A DNA stretch of 64,000 nt, from assembly GCF_008642275.1 (NCBI RefSeq), contig NZ_CP029189.1, positions 7,174,001 through 7,238,000 on the forward strand, written 5' to 3'. Both the position numbers and the translations under genes were made by a program. Position 1 is the first letter of the stretch. Each line of letters opens with the position of its first letter. The notes beneath the pieces are model-generated. The model was not told the DNA's origin. It made no database searches and saw only the letters and a program-made list of their open reading frames with translations. Shown here one piece after another: positions 16,417-24,056 of this stretch. This stretch comes from Streptomyces venezuelae. GTDB lineage: Bacteria > Actinomycetota > Actinomycetes > Streptomycetales > Streptomycetaceae.

Positions 16417-19161
16417 TCACGCGGCCCTCGGTGCGGCCTCCGACGAGGCCCTCGACCGGCGGGCCACGAGCTTGCCCAGTTCCCACACGAGCAGGAGTGC
16501 GACAGCGGCCAGCAGCGCCCAGCCGAACTGCCGCGCGTCGATGTCCGTCGTCCCGAGGACCCGCTGGAAGCCGTCCATCTGGGTCACCAGCACGGAGAGC
16601 ACCAGCTGGGCCAGGGCGACCCAGTTCATCTGCTTGCTGTCGAACGTGGAGGTCGCCAGCACGGAATCCGTCTCGCTGCGGCATTCGAAGGCCGCCACGA
16701 TCAGGCAGAGGGCGAAGGCCGTGAAGGCGATCGACCGGCCGGTTTCGAGATCGTCGTAGTGCCTCTCGCCGAGCGAGATCAGACCGAGCAGGAGGATGGT
16801 GACCGCCAGCCCGCCGAGCCCGACCGTGACCAGCACGGGACGGGTGAGCACCGACTCCCCGCGCGGACGCGGCCGGCGCCGCATGAGTCCGGCGCTCTCC
16901 CGGTCGAAGCCGAGCGCGAAGCCGAAGGAGGCGTTGACGACGAAGTGGATCCACAGCACCTGCGGAGGGGTGAACGGCTCGCCTGCGGCGATGTTGAAGA
17001 CCGTGGCCCCGAGGAACGTCAGCACGAACGTGACCAGCAGGAGCAGTACGAACCGGATGTACTTGGTGAGGTTGTCGTAGATCGTCCGGCCCTGCTCGAC
17101 GGCGTAGACGATGGTGGCGAAGTTGTCGTCGGAGAGGATCATGCGTCCGGCGTTCTTGGCCACGTCCGTGCCGCTGCCCATGGCGATGCCGATGTCGGCG
17201 GCCTTGATGGCGGGAGCGTCGTTGACACCGTCCCCGGTCATGGCCACGACCTCGCCCTTCTTCTTCAGCGTGTTGGCGAGCAGCACCTTGTGCTCCGGAG
17301 CGACCCGCCCCACCACACCGATCCCGTCGATGCGGGCGAGCTGCTCCTCCTCGCTCATGGCGGCGAAATCGGAGCCGAGGACGGCCTCGCCGGGGATCCC
17401 GATCTGCCGGGCGATCGCCGCGCCGGTGGTGACGTCGTCCCCGGTCACCAGGCGGACCCGGATGTGCGCCGCCTGGGCCTCGGCCACCGCGGCCTGGGCC
17501 TCCTCACGGGGCGGATCGACCATTCCCACGAGACTCGTCATCCGCAGCCCGGTGACGTACGTGAGCAGGTCACCCTCCGGGTCGAAGCCGTCCGGGTCCA
17601 GGTCGCGCATGGCCGCGGCCATCACCCGCCGCCCCTCGCCGCCCATCCGCTCGCTCTGCTCCTCGGCCCGGCGCAGCAGTCCGGCGTCCCACGGGACGCT
17701 CTCGCCCGCCGCGAGCGCGGTGGTGGCCCGTGCCATCACCGCGGGGGCCGCCCCTTTGACGAAGCAGCGCACGACCTGCCGTCCGGAGGCGTCGACCGCC
17801 GCGTGGAAGGTGGCCATCAGCTTGTACTCGGGGTCGAAGGGCAGGGTGGCGAGCCGGGGGAGGGCGTCCCTGGTGGCGTCGGTGTCCAGACCGGCCTTGT
17901 GGGCGAGCACCAGCAGTGCGCCCTCGGTCGGATCGCCCACCACCTTGCCGCCCACCAGCTTGGCGTCGCTGGCCACCACGTACGGCAGGATCGCGTCCTC
18001 GATCCCCGCGGCGGACCCGGCGGCGTGGTGGACCTTCCCTTCGAGCCCGTAGCCCGTCCCCGACACGGTGTACCGGTCGGTGGGGCTCAGCACTTCGACG
18101 GCGGTCATCTGGTTCATCGTCAGGGTGCCGGTCTTGTCCGAGTTGATCGCCGACGTGAACGCCAGCGTCTCGACCGACGGCAGCTCCTTGACGATGGCAC
18201 TGCGCTTGGCCAGGTTCAGGCTCCCGACGGACAGGATCGCCTGGGTCACGGTCGGCAGGGCCTCCGGGATGGCCGCGATGGCCAGCGAGACCGCGCTGAC
18301 GAACAGGACGTCCCAGGCCTGGTCCCGCTGGCGGCCCAGGGCGAACATCACGATCATGGTGAGGCCCGCCGCCCCCGTGATCCACAGGGTCAGCCGGTCG
18401 AGCTCCCTGGTGAGCGGCGGGACCTCCTTCTCGGTGGCCGACAGCATTCCGGAGATCTTGCCGAGCTCGGTGTCCGCACCGGTCGCGGTGACGATCATGA
18501 CGCCGCTGCCGTGGGTGACCGGGGTGTTCATGAACGCCGTGTTGGTCTGGTCGCCGGGCGACAGCCGGCTGCCCGGCAGCGGGCCGGTCTCCTTCGCGGC
18601 GGGAACGCTCTCGCCGGTCAGCGCCGATTCGTCGATCTGCAGGGCGCTGGCCTCGATGAGACGTCCGTCCGCCGGCACCTGGTCCCCGGCGGAGACGAGC
18701 ACGACGTCCCCGTCGACCAGCAGTTCGGCGGGGATCTCGGCCTCCCGGCCGTCCCTGCGCACCCGGGCCGTCGCCTTCATCATCGACTTCAGGGCGTTCA
18801 TGGCGCTCTCGGCCTTGCCCTCCTGCCGCAGGCCCACGACCGCGTTCAGCAACGTCAGGACGATCAGCAGGATCGCGGTGGTCCACTCCTGGATGGCCAG
18901 CGAGACGACCGCCGCGGCCACCAGGACGATCTGCATGTAACTGCGGTACTGGGCGAGGAAGCGGCGCCAGGCCGGAGTCCGCCGCTCCTCCGGCAGGGCG
19001 TTCGGGCCGTTCGCGGCCAGGAGTTCGGCGGCCCGCGCCGCGGACAGACCGGTTGCGGGGTCGACACCGAACGCCGCCACGACCTCCTCGGGTGAGCGCG
19101 CGTACCAGCCGCCCCCACCCGCCCGGGGATCCTCCGCCACGGAATCCGGCCGCCTAGCCAT
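16417..19161 (-). CDS. Cation-transporting P-type ATPase (P2-like)
   Basis: The protein has 914 residues. It has an N-terminal cation-ATPase domain, TGES at 182-185, PEALP at 299-303 in the fourth membrane helix, the phosphorylation motif DKTGTLT (D342), KGAA in the nucleotide domain and TGDGVNDAPA in the hinge. Membrane helices are paired before and after these domains, as in SERCA/PMCA-like pumps. PEALP instead of PEGLP leaves the ion uncertain; Ca2+, Mg2+ or Mn2+ are possible. ATG at 19161 overlaps the ppk2 stop by eight bases with GGGAGAAG upstream. Coupling to polyphosphate kinase suggests a link between ion transport and energy or phosphate reserves. Confidence 0.9.
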   Translation of the reverse strand: MARRPDSVAEDPRAGGGGWYARSPEEVVAAFGVDPATGLSAARAAELLAANGPNALPEERRTPAWRRFLAQYRSYMQIVLVAAAVVSLAIQEWTTAILLIVLTLLNAVVGLRQEGKAESAMNALKSMMKATARVRRDGREAEIPAELLVDGDVVLVSAGDQVPADGRLIEASALQIDESALTGESVPAAKETGPLPGSRLSPGDQTNTAFMNTPVTHGSGVMIVTATGADTELGKISGMLSATEKEVPPLTRELDRLTLWITGAAGLTMIVMFALGRQRDQAWDVLFVSAVSLAIAAIPEALPTVTQAILSVGSLNLAKRSAIVKELPSVETLAFTSAINSDKTGTLTMNQMTAVEVLSPTDRYTVSGTGYGLEGKVHHAAGSAAGIEDAILPYVVASDAKLVGGKVVGDPTEGALLVLAHKAGLDTDATRDALPRLATLPFDPEYKLMATFHAAVDASGRQVVRCFVKGAAPAVMARATTALAAGESVPWDAGLLRRAEEQSERMGGEGRRVMAAAMRDLDPDGFDPEGDLLTYVTGLRMTSLVGMVDPPREEAQAAVAEAQAAHIRVRLVTGDDVTTGAAIARQIGIPGEAVLGSDFAAMSEEEQLARIDGIGVVGRVAPEHKVLLANTLKKKGEVVAMTGDGVNDAPAIKAADIGIAMGSGTDVAKNAGRMILSDDNFATIVYAVEQGRTIYDNLTKYIRFVLLLLVTFVLTFLGATVFNIAAGEPFTPPQVLWIHFVVNASFGFALGFDRESAGLMRRRPRPRGESVLTRPVLVTVGLGGLAVTILLLGLISLGERHYDDLETGRSIAFTAFALCLIVAAFECRSETDSVLATSTFDSKQMNWVALAQLVLSVLVTQMDGFQRVLGTTDIDARQFGWALLAAVALLLVWELGKLVARRSRASSEAAPRAA

Positions 19162-20113
19162 GCTTCTTCTCCCGCTTGCCGTGCCGGGCGGCGTACGGAT
19201 CGGCCGGGGCGCCGTCCGGGGCCTCCCGCTCCAGGCTCCGCTTCGTGACGAGGAGATCCTTGCGGGCCTCCTCGCCCACATCGGGATACTGCGGATCGAT
19301 GTCCATCAGGGTGTGCGCGAGGACCGCCGCCGCGCAGATCCGCGCGAACCACTTCCGGTCTGCCGGCACGACGTACCACGGCGCCCACCGCGTGCTCGTC
19401 GCCGACAGCATCTCGGAGAACGCGTGCTGGTACTCGTCCCACCGGAGCCGTTCGCGGACGTCGGCGGCGGAGAACTTCCAGTTCTTCTCCGGCAGGTCGA
19501 TCCGCTTCAGGAAGCGGGTGCGCTGCTCCTCCTTGGACAGGTTCAGGAAGATCTTCACCACCTTGAACCCGTTGTCCGTGAGGTAGCGCTCCCAGCGGTT
19601 GATCTCCCGGTAGCGCCGGTCCCAGATGTCCGGCCCGAGTACGTCCTCGGGCAGTCTCTGCCGCAGGAGGACTTCGGGGTGGACGCGTACCACGAGCACC
19701 TCCTCGTAGTGCGAGCGGTTGAAGATGGCGATCTCCCCGCGCGCGGGGAGCCGGCGGGCGTAGCGCCACAGGTAGTCGTGGTCGAGTTCCTCGGAGGAGG
19801 GCACCTTGAAGCTGCTGACCCGTACGCCCTGGGGATTGACGCCGCTCATCACGTGGCGGATCGTCCCGTCCTTGCCTCCGGCGTCGAGCGCCTGGAGGCA
19901 GAGCACCACGCCGTACGCGTCCTGGGCTGCCAGCCGCTCCTGGTACTCGGCGAGCAGCGACACCCCGGTCCGCAGCAGCTCGGTCCCGTCGCGCTTCTTC
20001 ATGCCGGCCTTGTACCGGGGATCGAAGTCCCGTCCCAGACGCACCTTCGCGCCCGGCGGTACCCGAAGCGGCTCGATGAACTCCGCGATGCGTTCGGCTC
20101 TGTCGTCGGACAT
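19154..20113 (-). CDS. ppk2: Polyphosphate kinase 2 family protein
   Basis: The 319-residue protein has the PPK2 Walker A-like loop ALDAGGKDGTIRHV, the following VRVSSFKVPSSEELDHDYLWR block, and FNRSHYEEVLV. PPK2 enzymes transfer phosphate between polyphosphate and nucleotides, usually driving NDP or NMP phosphorylation. No membrane segment is present. It overlaps the downstream P-type ATPase by eight bases and is first in that transcription unit or follows the small gene at 20145-20495 by 31 bases. The PPK2 subclass, and therefore AMP or ADP preference, cannot be settled here. Confidence 0.9.
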   Translation of the reverse strand: MSDDRAERIAEFIEPLRVPPGAKVRLGRDFDPRYKAGMKKRDGTELLRTGVSLLAEYQERLAAQDAYGVVLCLQALDAGGKDGTIRHVMSGVNPQGVRVSSFKVPSSEELDHDYLWRYARRLPARGEIAIFNRSHYEEVLVVRVHPEVLLRQRLPEDVLGPDIWDRRYREINRWERYLTDNGFKVVKIFLNLSKEEQRTRFLKRIDLPEKNWKFSAADVRERLRWDEYQHAFSEMLSATSTRWAPWYVVPADRKWFARICAAAVLAHTLMDIDPQYPDVGEEARKDLLVTKRSLEREAPDGAPADPYAARHGKREKKHG

Positions 20114-20144
20114 CAGCCCTCGCCCCTTCCCCGGCCCACGGGAC

Positions 20145-20495
20145 TCACGGCCCGTCCCCGACCGCGTCCGGGGTGCACCGGGAGGCGGCCGCGGCGAGCG
20201 CAGTGCGGGACCGGCGTTCGGCCAGGATCGGTACGTACTTCCTGACCCTGGCCCGTCCGAACGAGTGGTACGCGGCCCAGACCGTGGCTTCGACAGTGTC
20301 CGCGTCGACCGAGGGGAAGGCGGCCTTCAGCCGGGCCACGGTGGTCCGGACGGACGCGAGTTCCTCAGGACCGGGCGACCACTCGTCCGTCGTCCGCTCT
20401 TCCCCGGTCCGCTCTTCCCCGGTCCGCGCCCCGGGATCTTCCATGGCGGGAGAGGCCGCGGTCCCTTCCGCGCCCTGGAGCGTTGCAGGTGCCAT
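20145..20495 (-). CDS. Three-helix-bundle dimerisation-domain protein
   Basis: The 116-residue protein contains a helical block VDADTVEATVWAAYHSF followed by RVRKYVPILAERRSR. This is a short actinobacterial domain of three helices thought to dimerise. An acidic linker with the repeated element GEERTGEERT precedes it. ATG at 20495 has AAGG about ten bases upstream. The frame stays open upstream to 20903, so a longer protein of 252 residues is possible. It lies 31 bases from ppk2 on the same strand. Function unknown. Confidence 0.6.
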   Translation of the reverse strand: MAPATLQGAEGTAASPAMEDPGARTGEERTGEERTTDEWSPGPEELASVRTTVARLKAAFPSVDADTVEATVWAAYHSFGRARVRKYVPILAERRSRTALAAAASRCTPDAVGDGP

Positions 20496-20909
20496 GTCCC
20501 ACCGCCTTCGGACCCCCGGTCCGCGCGTGCCGGCATCGGGTGAGGGTGTCTTCCATGGCGATTCTCTGCCAAACCAGACAAGATCGCCCACCGGAGCGCG
20601 TGCACGCGCGGGGCGGGTGGTGAGGGGGAGGCGGAGGGCGAGGCGGAAGGGCGGGTCAGCAGCCGTCCGGGCCCCCGAGGGCGGCACCGCACTCCGCGCG
20701 CTGCCGCGGGCGACCTCCGTGCACAGGGTGGCTTCGACCTTGCCCAGGAGGCGGGCCAGTTCGGTGCGTTCGGCGGCGTCCGGGCCGCCCAGGGCCTGGC
20801 GTTCCAGCTCGCCCCATGCCCTGCGCACCTCGACCAGGAGTCCGCAGCTGGCATCGGTGGCCTCGACGAGGGAGGCCCGCCGGTCCGAGGGGTCCGGCAT
20901 CATGACCCC
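20496..20909 (-). other. In-frame upstream extension or intergenic region
   Basis: The frame of the gene at 20145-20495 remains open to tandem ATG codons at 20900-20903. Its first 68 residues look protein-like and helical (DRRASLVEATDASCGLLVEV, then a Glu/Arg-rich helix). The middle (about 20560-20690) is Arg/Pro-rich and lacks coding character, and an AT-richer patch near 20560-20590 could be a promoter. Either this is one 252-residue protein, or a small separate protein with a damaged end, or a control region. Divergent starts at 20903 and 20910 leave no room for a promoter, which counts against the long form. Confidence 0.3.
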
Positions 20910-21362
20910 GTGGACCACCTGCCCCGACGCCGCGACAGCGCCGCCGCCCCCGACGCCCGACGGATCAGGCTGACGGCCGCCGCGGCCGCGGCGGTCACCG
21001 TGGGTTCGGGGCTGGGGCTGCGGGCCGTCGCGTCGGGGAGCACGGCCAAGTACGGGGGGGACGCCCTGTACACCGTCCTGCTGCTGACCCTCGTCGTCCT
21101 GGTCGCGCCCCGGCTCACCCCCGTGCGGGCGGCCGCGGCCGCGCTGGCCGCCAGCTGGGCCGTCGAGCTCCTCCAGCTGACCGGCGTACCCGCGGAGCTC
21201 TCCCGGCACAGCACCCTGGCCCGCCTGGTCCTCGGTTCCACGTTCAACGCTCCCGACTTGTTCTGGTACGCGGCCGGGGCGGCAGCGGGCCTGCTCCTCC
21301 ACGCCGCGCTCAGGGCGTCCGGGACGGCCAACCCGCCGACCGTCGCGCCCGCGCCGCGCTGA
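20910..21362 (+). CDS. DUF2809 membrane protein
   Basis: The 150-residue protein has four hydrophobic segments and the DUF2809 pattern LYTVLLLTLVV, WAVELLQLTGVP and RLVLGSTFNAPDLFWYAAG. The role of the family is unknown; it may sit in the plasma membrane as a small VanZ-like bundle. GTG at 20910 is the first start and has no clear ribosome site. It converges on the sigma-factor gene. Confidence 0.75.
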   Translation: MDHLPRRRDSAAAPDARRIRLTAAAAAAVTVGSGLGLRAVASGSTAKYGGDALYTVLLLTLVVLVAPRLTPVRAAAAALAASWAVELLQLTGVPAELSRHSTLARLVLGSTFNAPDLFWYAAGAAAGLLLHAALRASGTANPPTVAPAPR

Positions 21363-21413
21363 ACCGCCGAGCGGACACCCCGTGGGCCGGGGCGCCGCCG
21401 TCCGCGTGGCCGG

Positions 21414-22604
21414 TCAGCCGGACCGCCGGGCGGTGTTCAGCCGGGCGGCCTGGCGGGTCAGGTGGTCGCGCTCGGCGAGGTTGGGCGCCTTGCGGGCCGC
21501 CTCGGCGTACAGCCGCGCCGCCGTCACCACGTCGCCGTCGCGCTCGTGGAGGTACGCCGCCACCGCGGTGTGGCGGGGCAGCCCGTCGTCCAGCGCGGCG
21601 AGGGCCGCCAGACCGGCGCGCGGCCCGTCGGCCTCGCCGACGGCCACCGCCCGGTTGAGCCGCACGACCGGGCTCTCGGTCAGGAGCACGAGTTCGTCGT
21701 ACCACTCGACGATCTGCACCCAGTCGGTCTGCCCGGCGGTGGGCGCGTCGGCGTGGAGCGCCGCGATGGCCGCCTGGGCCTGGAACTCGCCCAGCCGGTC
21801 CCGGGCGAGGGCCGCCTGCAGGATCTGCACGCCCTCGGCGATCGCCCGGGTGTCCCACCGGCCGCGGTCCTGCTCGGAGAGCGGCACCAGACTGCCGTCG
21901 GGCGCGGTCCGGCCGGCCCGCCGGGCGTGGTGGATCAGCATGAGGGCGAGCAGCCCGGCCACCTCGGGGTGGTCGACCCGGGCCGCGAGCTGCCGGGTGA
22001 GCCGGATCGCCTCGGCGGACAGGTCGACGTCGCCGGAGTAGCCCTCGTTGAAGACCAGGTAGAGCACGCGCAGCACGGTGGCGACGTCGCCGGGACGGTC
22101 GAACCTTCCCCGAGCTCTTCGAGCAGGGGAGACCCCATGACCGGAGACGGTGCGCTTGGCCCGGCTGATGCGCTGCGCCATGGTCGCCTCGGGCACCAGG
22201 TAGGCCTGCGCGATCTGGCGGGTGGTGAGCCCGCCCACAGCGCGCAGCGTCAGCGCCACCGCCGACGACGGTGTCAGCGACGGGTGGGCGCACAGGAAGT
22301 ACAGCTGGAGCGTGTCGTCCACCGCGGACGCCGGCCCGGGCGGCGGCTCCTCCTCCACGAGGTCCTCACGCCGGCGCCGGGCGGTGTCCGCCCGGGCGGC
22401 GTCGAGGAACCGCCGCCAGGCCACGGTGACCAGCCAGCCCTTCGGGTCCCGCGGCGGATCGGCGGGCCAGGTGCGGAACGCCTCGATCAGTGCTTCCTGG
22501 ACGGCGTCCTCGGCCGCATCGAAGTCTGCTCCGCGGCGGACGAGGATGCCGAGCACATCCGGTGTCAGGCTCCTGAGCCGGGCGGCGTCCATCGGCGGGG
22601 TCAT
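21414..22604 (-). CDS. ECF sigma factor with C-terminal extension (ECF42/SigJ-like)
   Basis: The 396-residue protein has an N-terminal sigma region 2 (DFDAAEDAVQEALIEAF, then DPKGWLVTVAWRRFLD), region 4 (GLTTRQIAQAYLVPEATMAQRISRAKR) and a long helical C-terminal extension (VLYLVFNEGYSGDVDLSAEAIRLT, QIVEWYDELVLL). This is the ECF42 class, whose members lie next to a DGPF/YCII gene as here; the ATG at 22604 overlaps that gene's stop (ATGA). No anti-sigma factor is seen, in agreement with regulation by the extension. An in-frame insert of about ten residues between region 4 and the extension is encoded by a REP-like palindrome at 22104-22137. Confidence 0.88.
   Translation of the reverse strand: MTPPMDAARLRSLTPDVLGILVRRGADFDAAEDAVQEALIEAFRTWPADPPRDPKGWLVTVAWRRFLDAARADTARRRREDLVEEEPPPGPASAVDDTLQLYFLCAHPSLTPSSAVALTLRAVGGLTTRQIAQAYLVPEATMAQRISRAKRTVSGHGVSPARRARGRFDRPGDVATVLRVLYLVFNEGYSGDVDLSAEAIRLTRQLAARVDHPEVAGLLALMLIHHARRAGRTAPDGSLVPLSEQDRGRWDTRAIAEGVQILQAALARDRLGEFQAQAAIAALHADAPTAGQTDWVQIVEWYDELVLLTESPVVRLNRAVAVGEADGPRAGLAALAALDDGLPRHTAVAAYLHERDGDVVTAARLYAEAARKAPNLAERDHLTRQAARLNTARRSG
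22104..22137. repeat. REP-like palindromic element inside the sigma-factor gene
   Basis: The stretch has the form CTTCCCC, a small GAGCTC/GAGC hairpin, GGGGAGACCCC. I know similar short elements between genes in Streptomyces (read as GGGGTCTCCCC...GGGGAAG). Here it sits within coding sequence and adds about ten residues without breaking the frame. Only one copy is seen in the window. Confidence 0.5.
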
Positions 22605-23008
22605 TCCGTGATGGTGGGCGGGGCGGTCAGGAACGGGCGCAGTTCGAGCCACTCGTGGATCGGCCGCCCGCCCGCCCCGGGGGCGGCCGACAGCTCACCG
22701 GCCAGTTCGACGGCGCGCTCGTAGCTGTCGACGTCGATCACCATCCAGCCGGCGATCAGGTCCTTCGTCTCCGCGAACGGGCCGTCGGTGACCGGCGGGC
22801 GCCCCTCCCCGTCGTACCGCACGAAGGTCCCCTCGGGGGCGAGTGCCTGACCGTCGACGAACTCGCCGGTCCCTTCGAGCCGGGCCGCGAAGTCGTGCAT
22901 GTACTGGATGTGCGCCGAGATCTCCTCGGGTGTCCAGCGGTCCATGGGCACGTCGTTGACCGCTGCCGGGGCGCCGCGGTAGTGCTTGAGCAACAGGTAC
23001 TTCGCCAT
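22601..23008 (-). CDS. DGPF/YCII-domain protein paired with the ECF sigma factor
   Basis: The 135-residue protein starts MAKYLLLKHYRG and carries VTDGPFAETKDLIAGW, the DGPF motif of YCII-related proteins, followed by VDSYERAVELAGEL. Genes of this type sit directly upstream of ECF42-type sigma factors. They may be regulators or targets of the sigma factor, but the molecular role is not settled. GAGGAG precedes the ATG. The last bases overlap the sigma-factor start, so the two are translated together. Confidence 0.88.
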   Translation of the reverse strand: MAKYLLLKHYRGAPAAVNDVPMDRWTPEEISAHIQYMHDFAARLEGTGEFVDGQALAPEGTFVRYDGEGRPPVTDGPFAETKDLIAGWMVIDVDSYERAVELAGELSAAPGAGGRPIHEWLELRPFLTAPPTITE

Positions 23009-23410
23009 GGTCGTACTCCTCGGTGCGGGTGCGGCCCATTGTGGCCGCCTTCACCCCTGGGACGGAGCCGGCCGCGTCTTCTCGACATCCCGCCCGGAGT
23101 TTTTTCGACACGGATGGACGAGCCCGTGCGAACGGCCCGTCGACCGCCCCGTCGCGCGGCCGGCGGCGCGGGCGGATCCCGCCGAATGCACCCGGAATCA
23201 GCCCATCCGGATCCCGGGCGCCCAGAGGGTCCCACGCTGCCTTCCGGATGCCCTCCGAGGTGGGAGGGCCACCGGCCGCACGGAGGCGGAACGGGCGGAG
23301 CGTCCGGGTCCGGCCACGCGCCCCCACGGGCCTTCCGCCGTGACGTTCCCGTACGACGGTAGCTGGGCAGCCGCTTGATGCTGATCGATCGTCTCGTGAG
23401 GGGAACCCCG
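23009..23410. other. Intergenic region between the sigma-factor pair and ramR
   Basis: These 402 bases separate divergent genes and must hold promoters for both. A run of six T lies near 23101-23106. No -35/-10 pair, repeat or gene could be supported. Confidence 0.4.
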
Positions 23411-24025
23411 ATGACCAAGGTTCTGGTGCTGCACGCCGTCTGCCTCGTGAGGTCGGCCCTGGCCGCGCTGCTGAGATCCGAAGGCGACTTCGACGTCACG
23501 TCCGCCGGCTGGCGGGCCGCCGCGCGCCAGGCCGAGTTCTTACGACCCGACGTGGTGGTGGTGGACCTCGACTGTCCGGGGATCTCCGCCGCCCTCCTCG
23601 CCGACGGCGGCGCGGCCCGCCTGCTGCCCCACGCGCCCGCGCCCGCACCCCTGCTCGTCCTCGCCCGGGCCGACCTGCCCGGCGCGCTGGCGCGCGCGTT
23701 GCGGACCCAGGCGCTCGGCTACGTGGACAAGGACGGCTCACCGGCCCGGCTGGTCCGGGCCATCGGGAAGGTCGCCGCGGGAGAGCGCTTCATCGACGCC
23801 ACGCTCGCCTCGGCCTTCATGGAGGCCGATCCGGTGCCGCTCAGCCCGCGCGAGCTGAGCGTGCTGGCCCGCGCCGCCGAGGGCGACTCGATCGCGGAGA
23901 TAGCCCGGGCCCTGCACCTCGCCAGCGGAACCGTGCGCAACTACATGGCCGCCGTGACCCGCAAGACCGGCGCCCGCAATCGGATCGATGCCATCCGGAT
24001 ATCCCGGCGGGCCGGCTGGGTCTGA
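23411..24025 (+). CDS. ramR: RamR/AmfR-type response regulator of the SapB-type cluster
   Basis: The 204-residue protein has an N-terminal receiver (D52 in VVVVDLDCPG is the phosphorylation candidate) and a C-terminal LuxR-type helix-turn-helix (LSPRELSVLARAAEGDSIAEIARALHLASGTVRNYMA). The usual acidic pair near residues 8-9 is replaced by HA, so the receiver pocket is atypical. Leu44 is encoded by TTA (23540-23542), making translation dependent on the bldA tRNA in Streptomyces. It converges on ramB and no partner kinase is adjacent. In known clusters RamR activates ramC transcription. GAGGGG lies seven bases before ATG 23411. Confidence 0.88.
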   Translation: MTKVLVLHAVCLVRSALAALLRSEGDFDVTSAGWRAAARQAEFLRPDVVVVDLDCPGISAALLADGGAARLLPHAPAPAPLLVLARADLPGALARALRTQALGYVDKDGSPARLVRAIGKVAAGERFIDATLASAFMEADPVPLSPRELSVLARAAEGDSIAEIARALHLASGTVRNYMAAVTRKTGARNRIDAIRISRRAGWV

Positions 24026-24056
24026 GCCGCCGGGCCGAAGTCCGCCGGACCCTCCC

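Noticed and set aside
16759..19095. Plus-strand frame across the P-type ATPase
   Set aside because: The minus strand shows DKTGTLT, TGES and hinge motifs in order; the plus frame has none.
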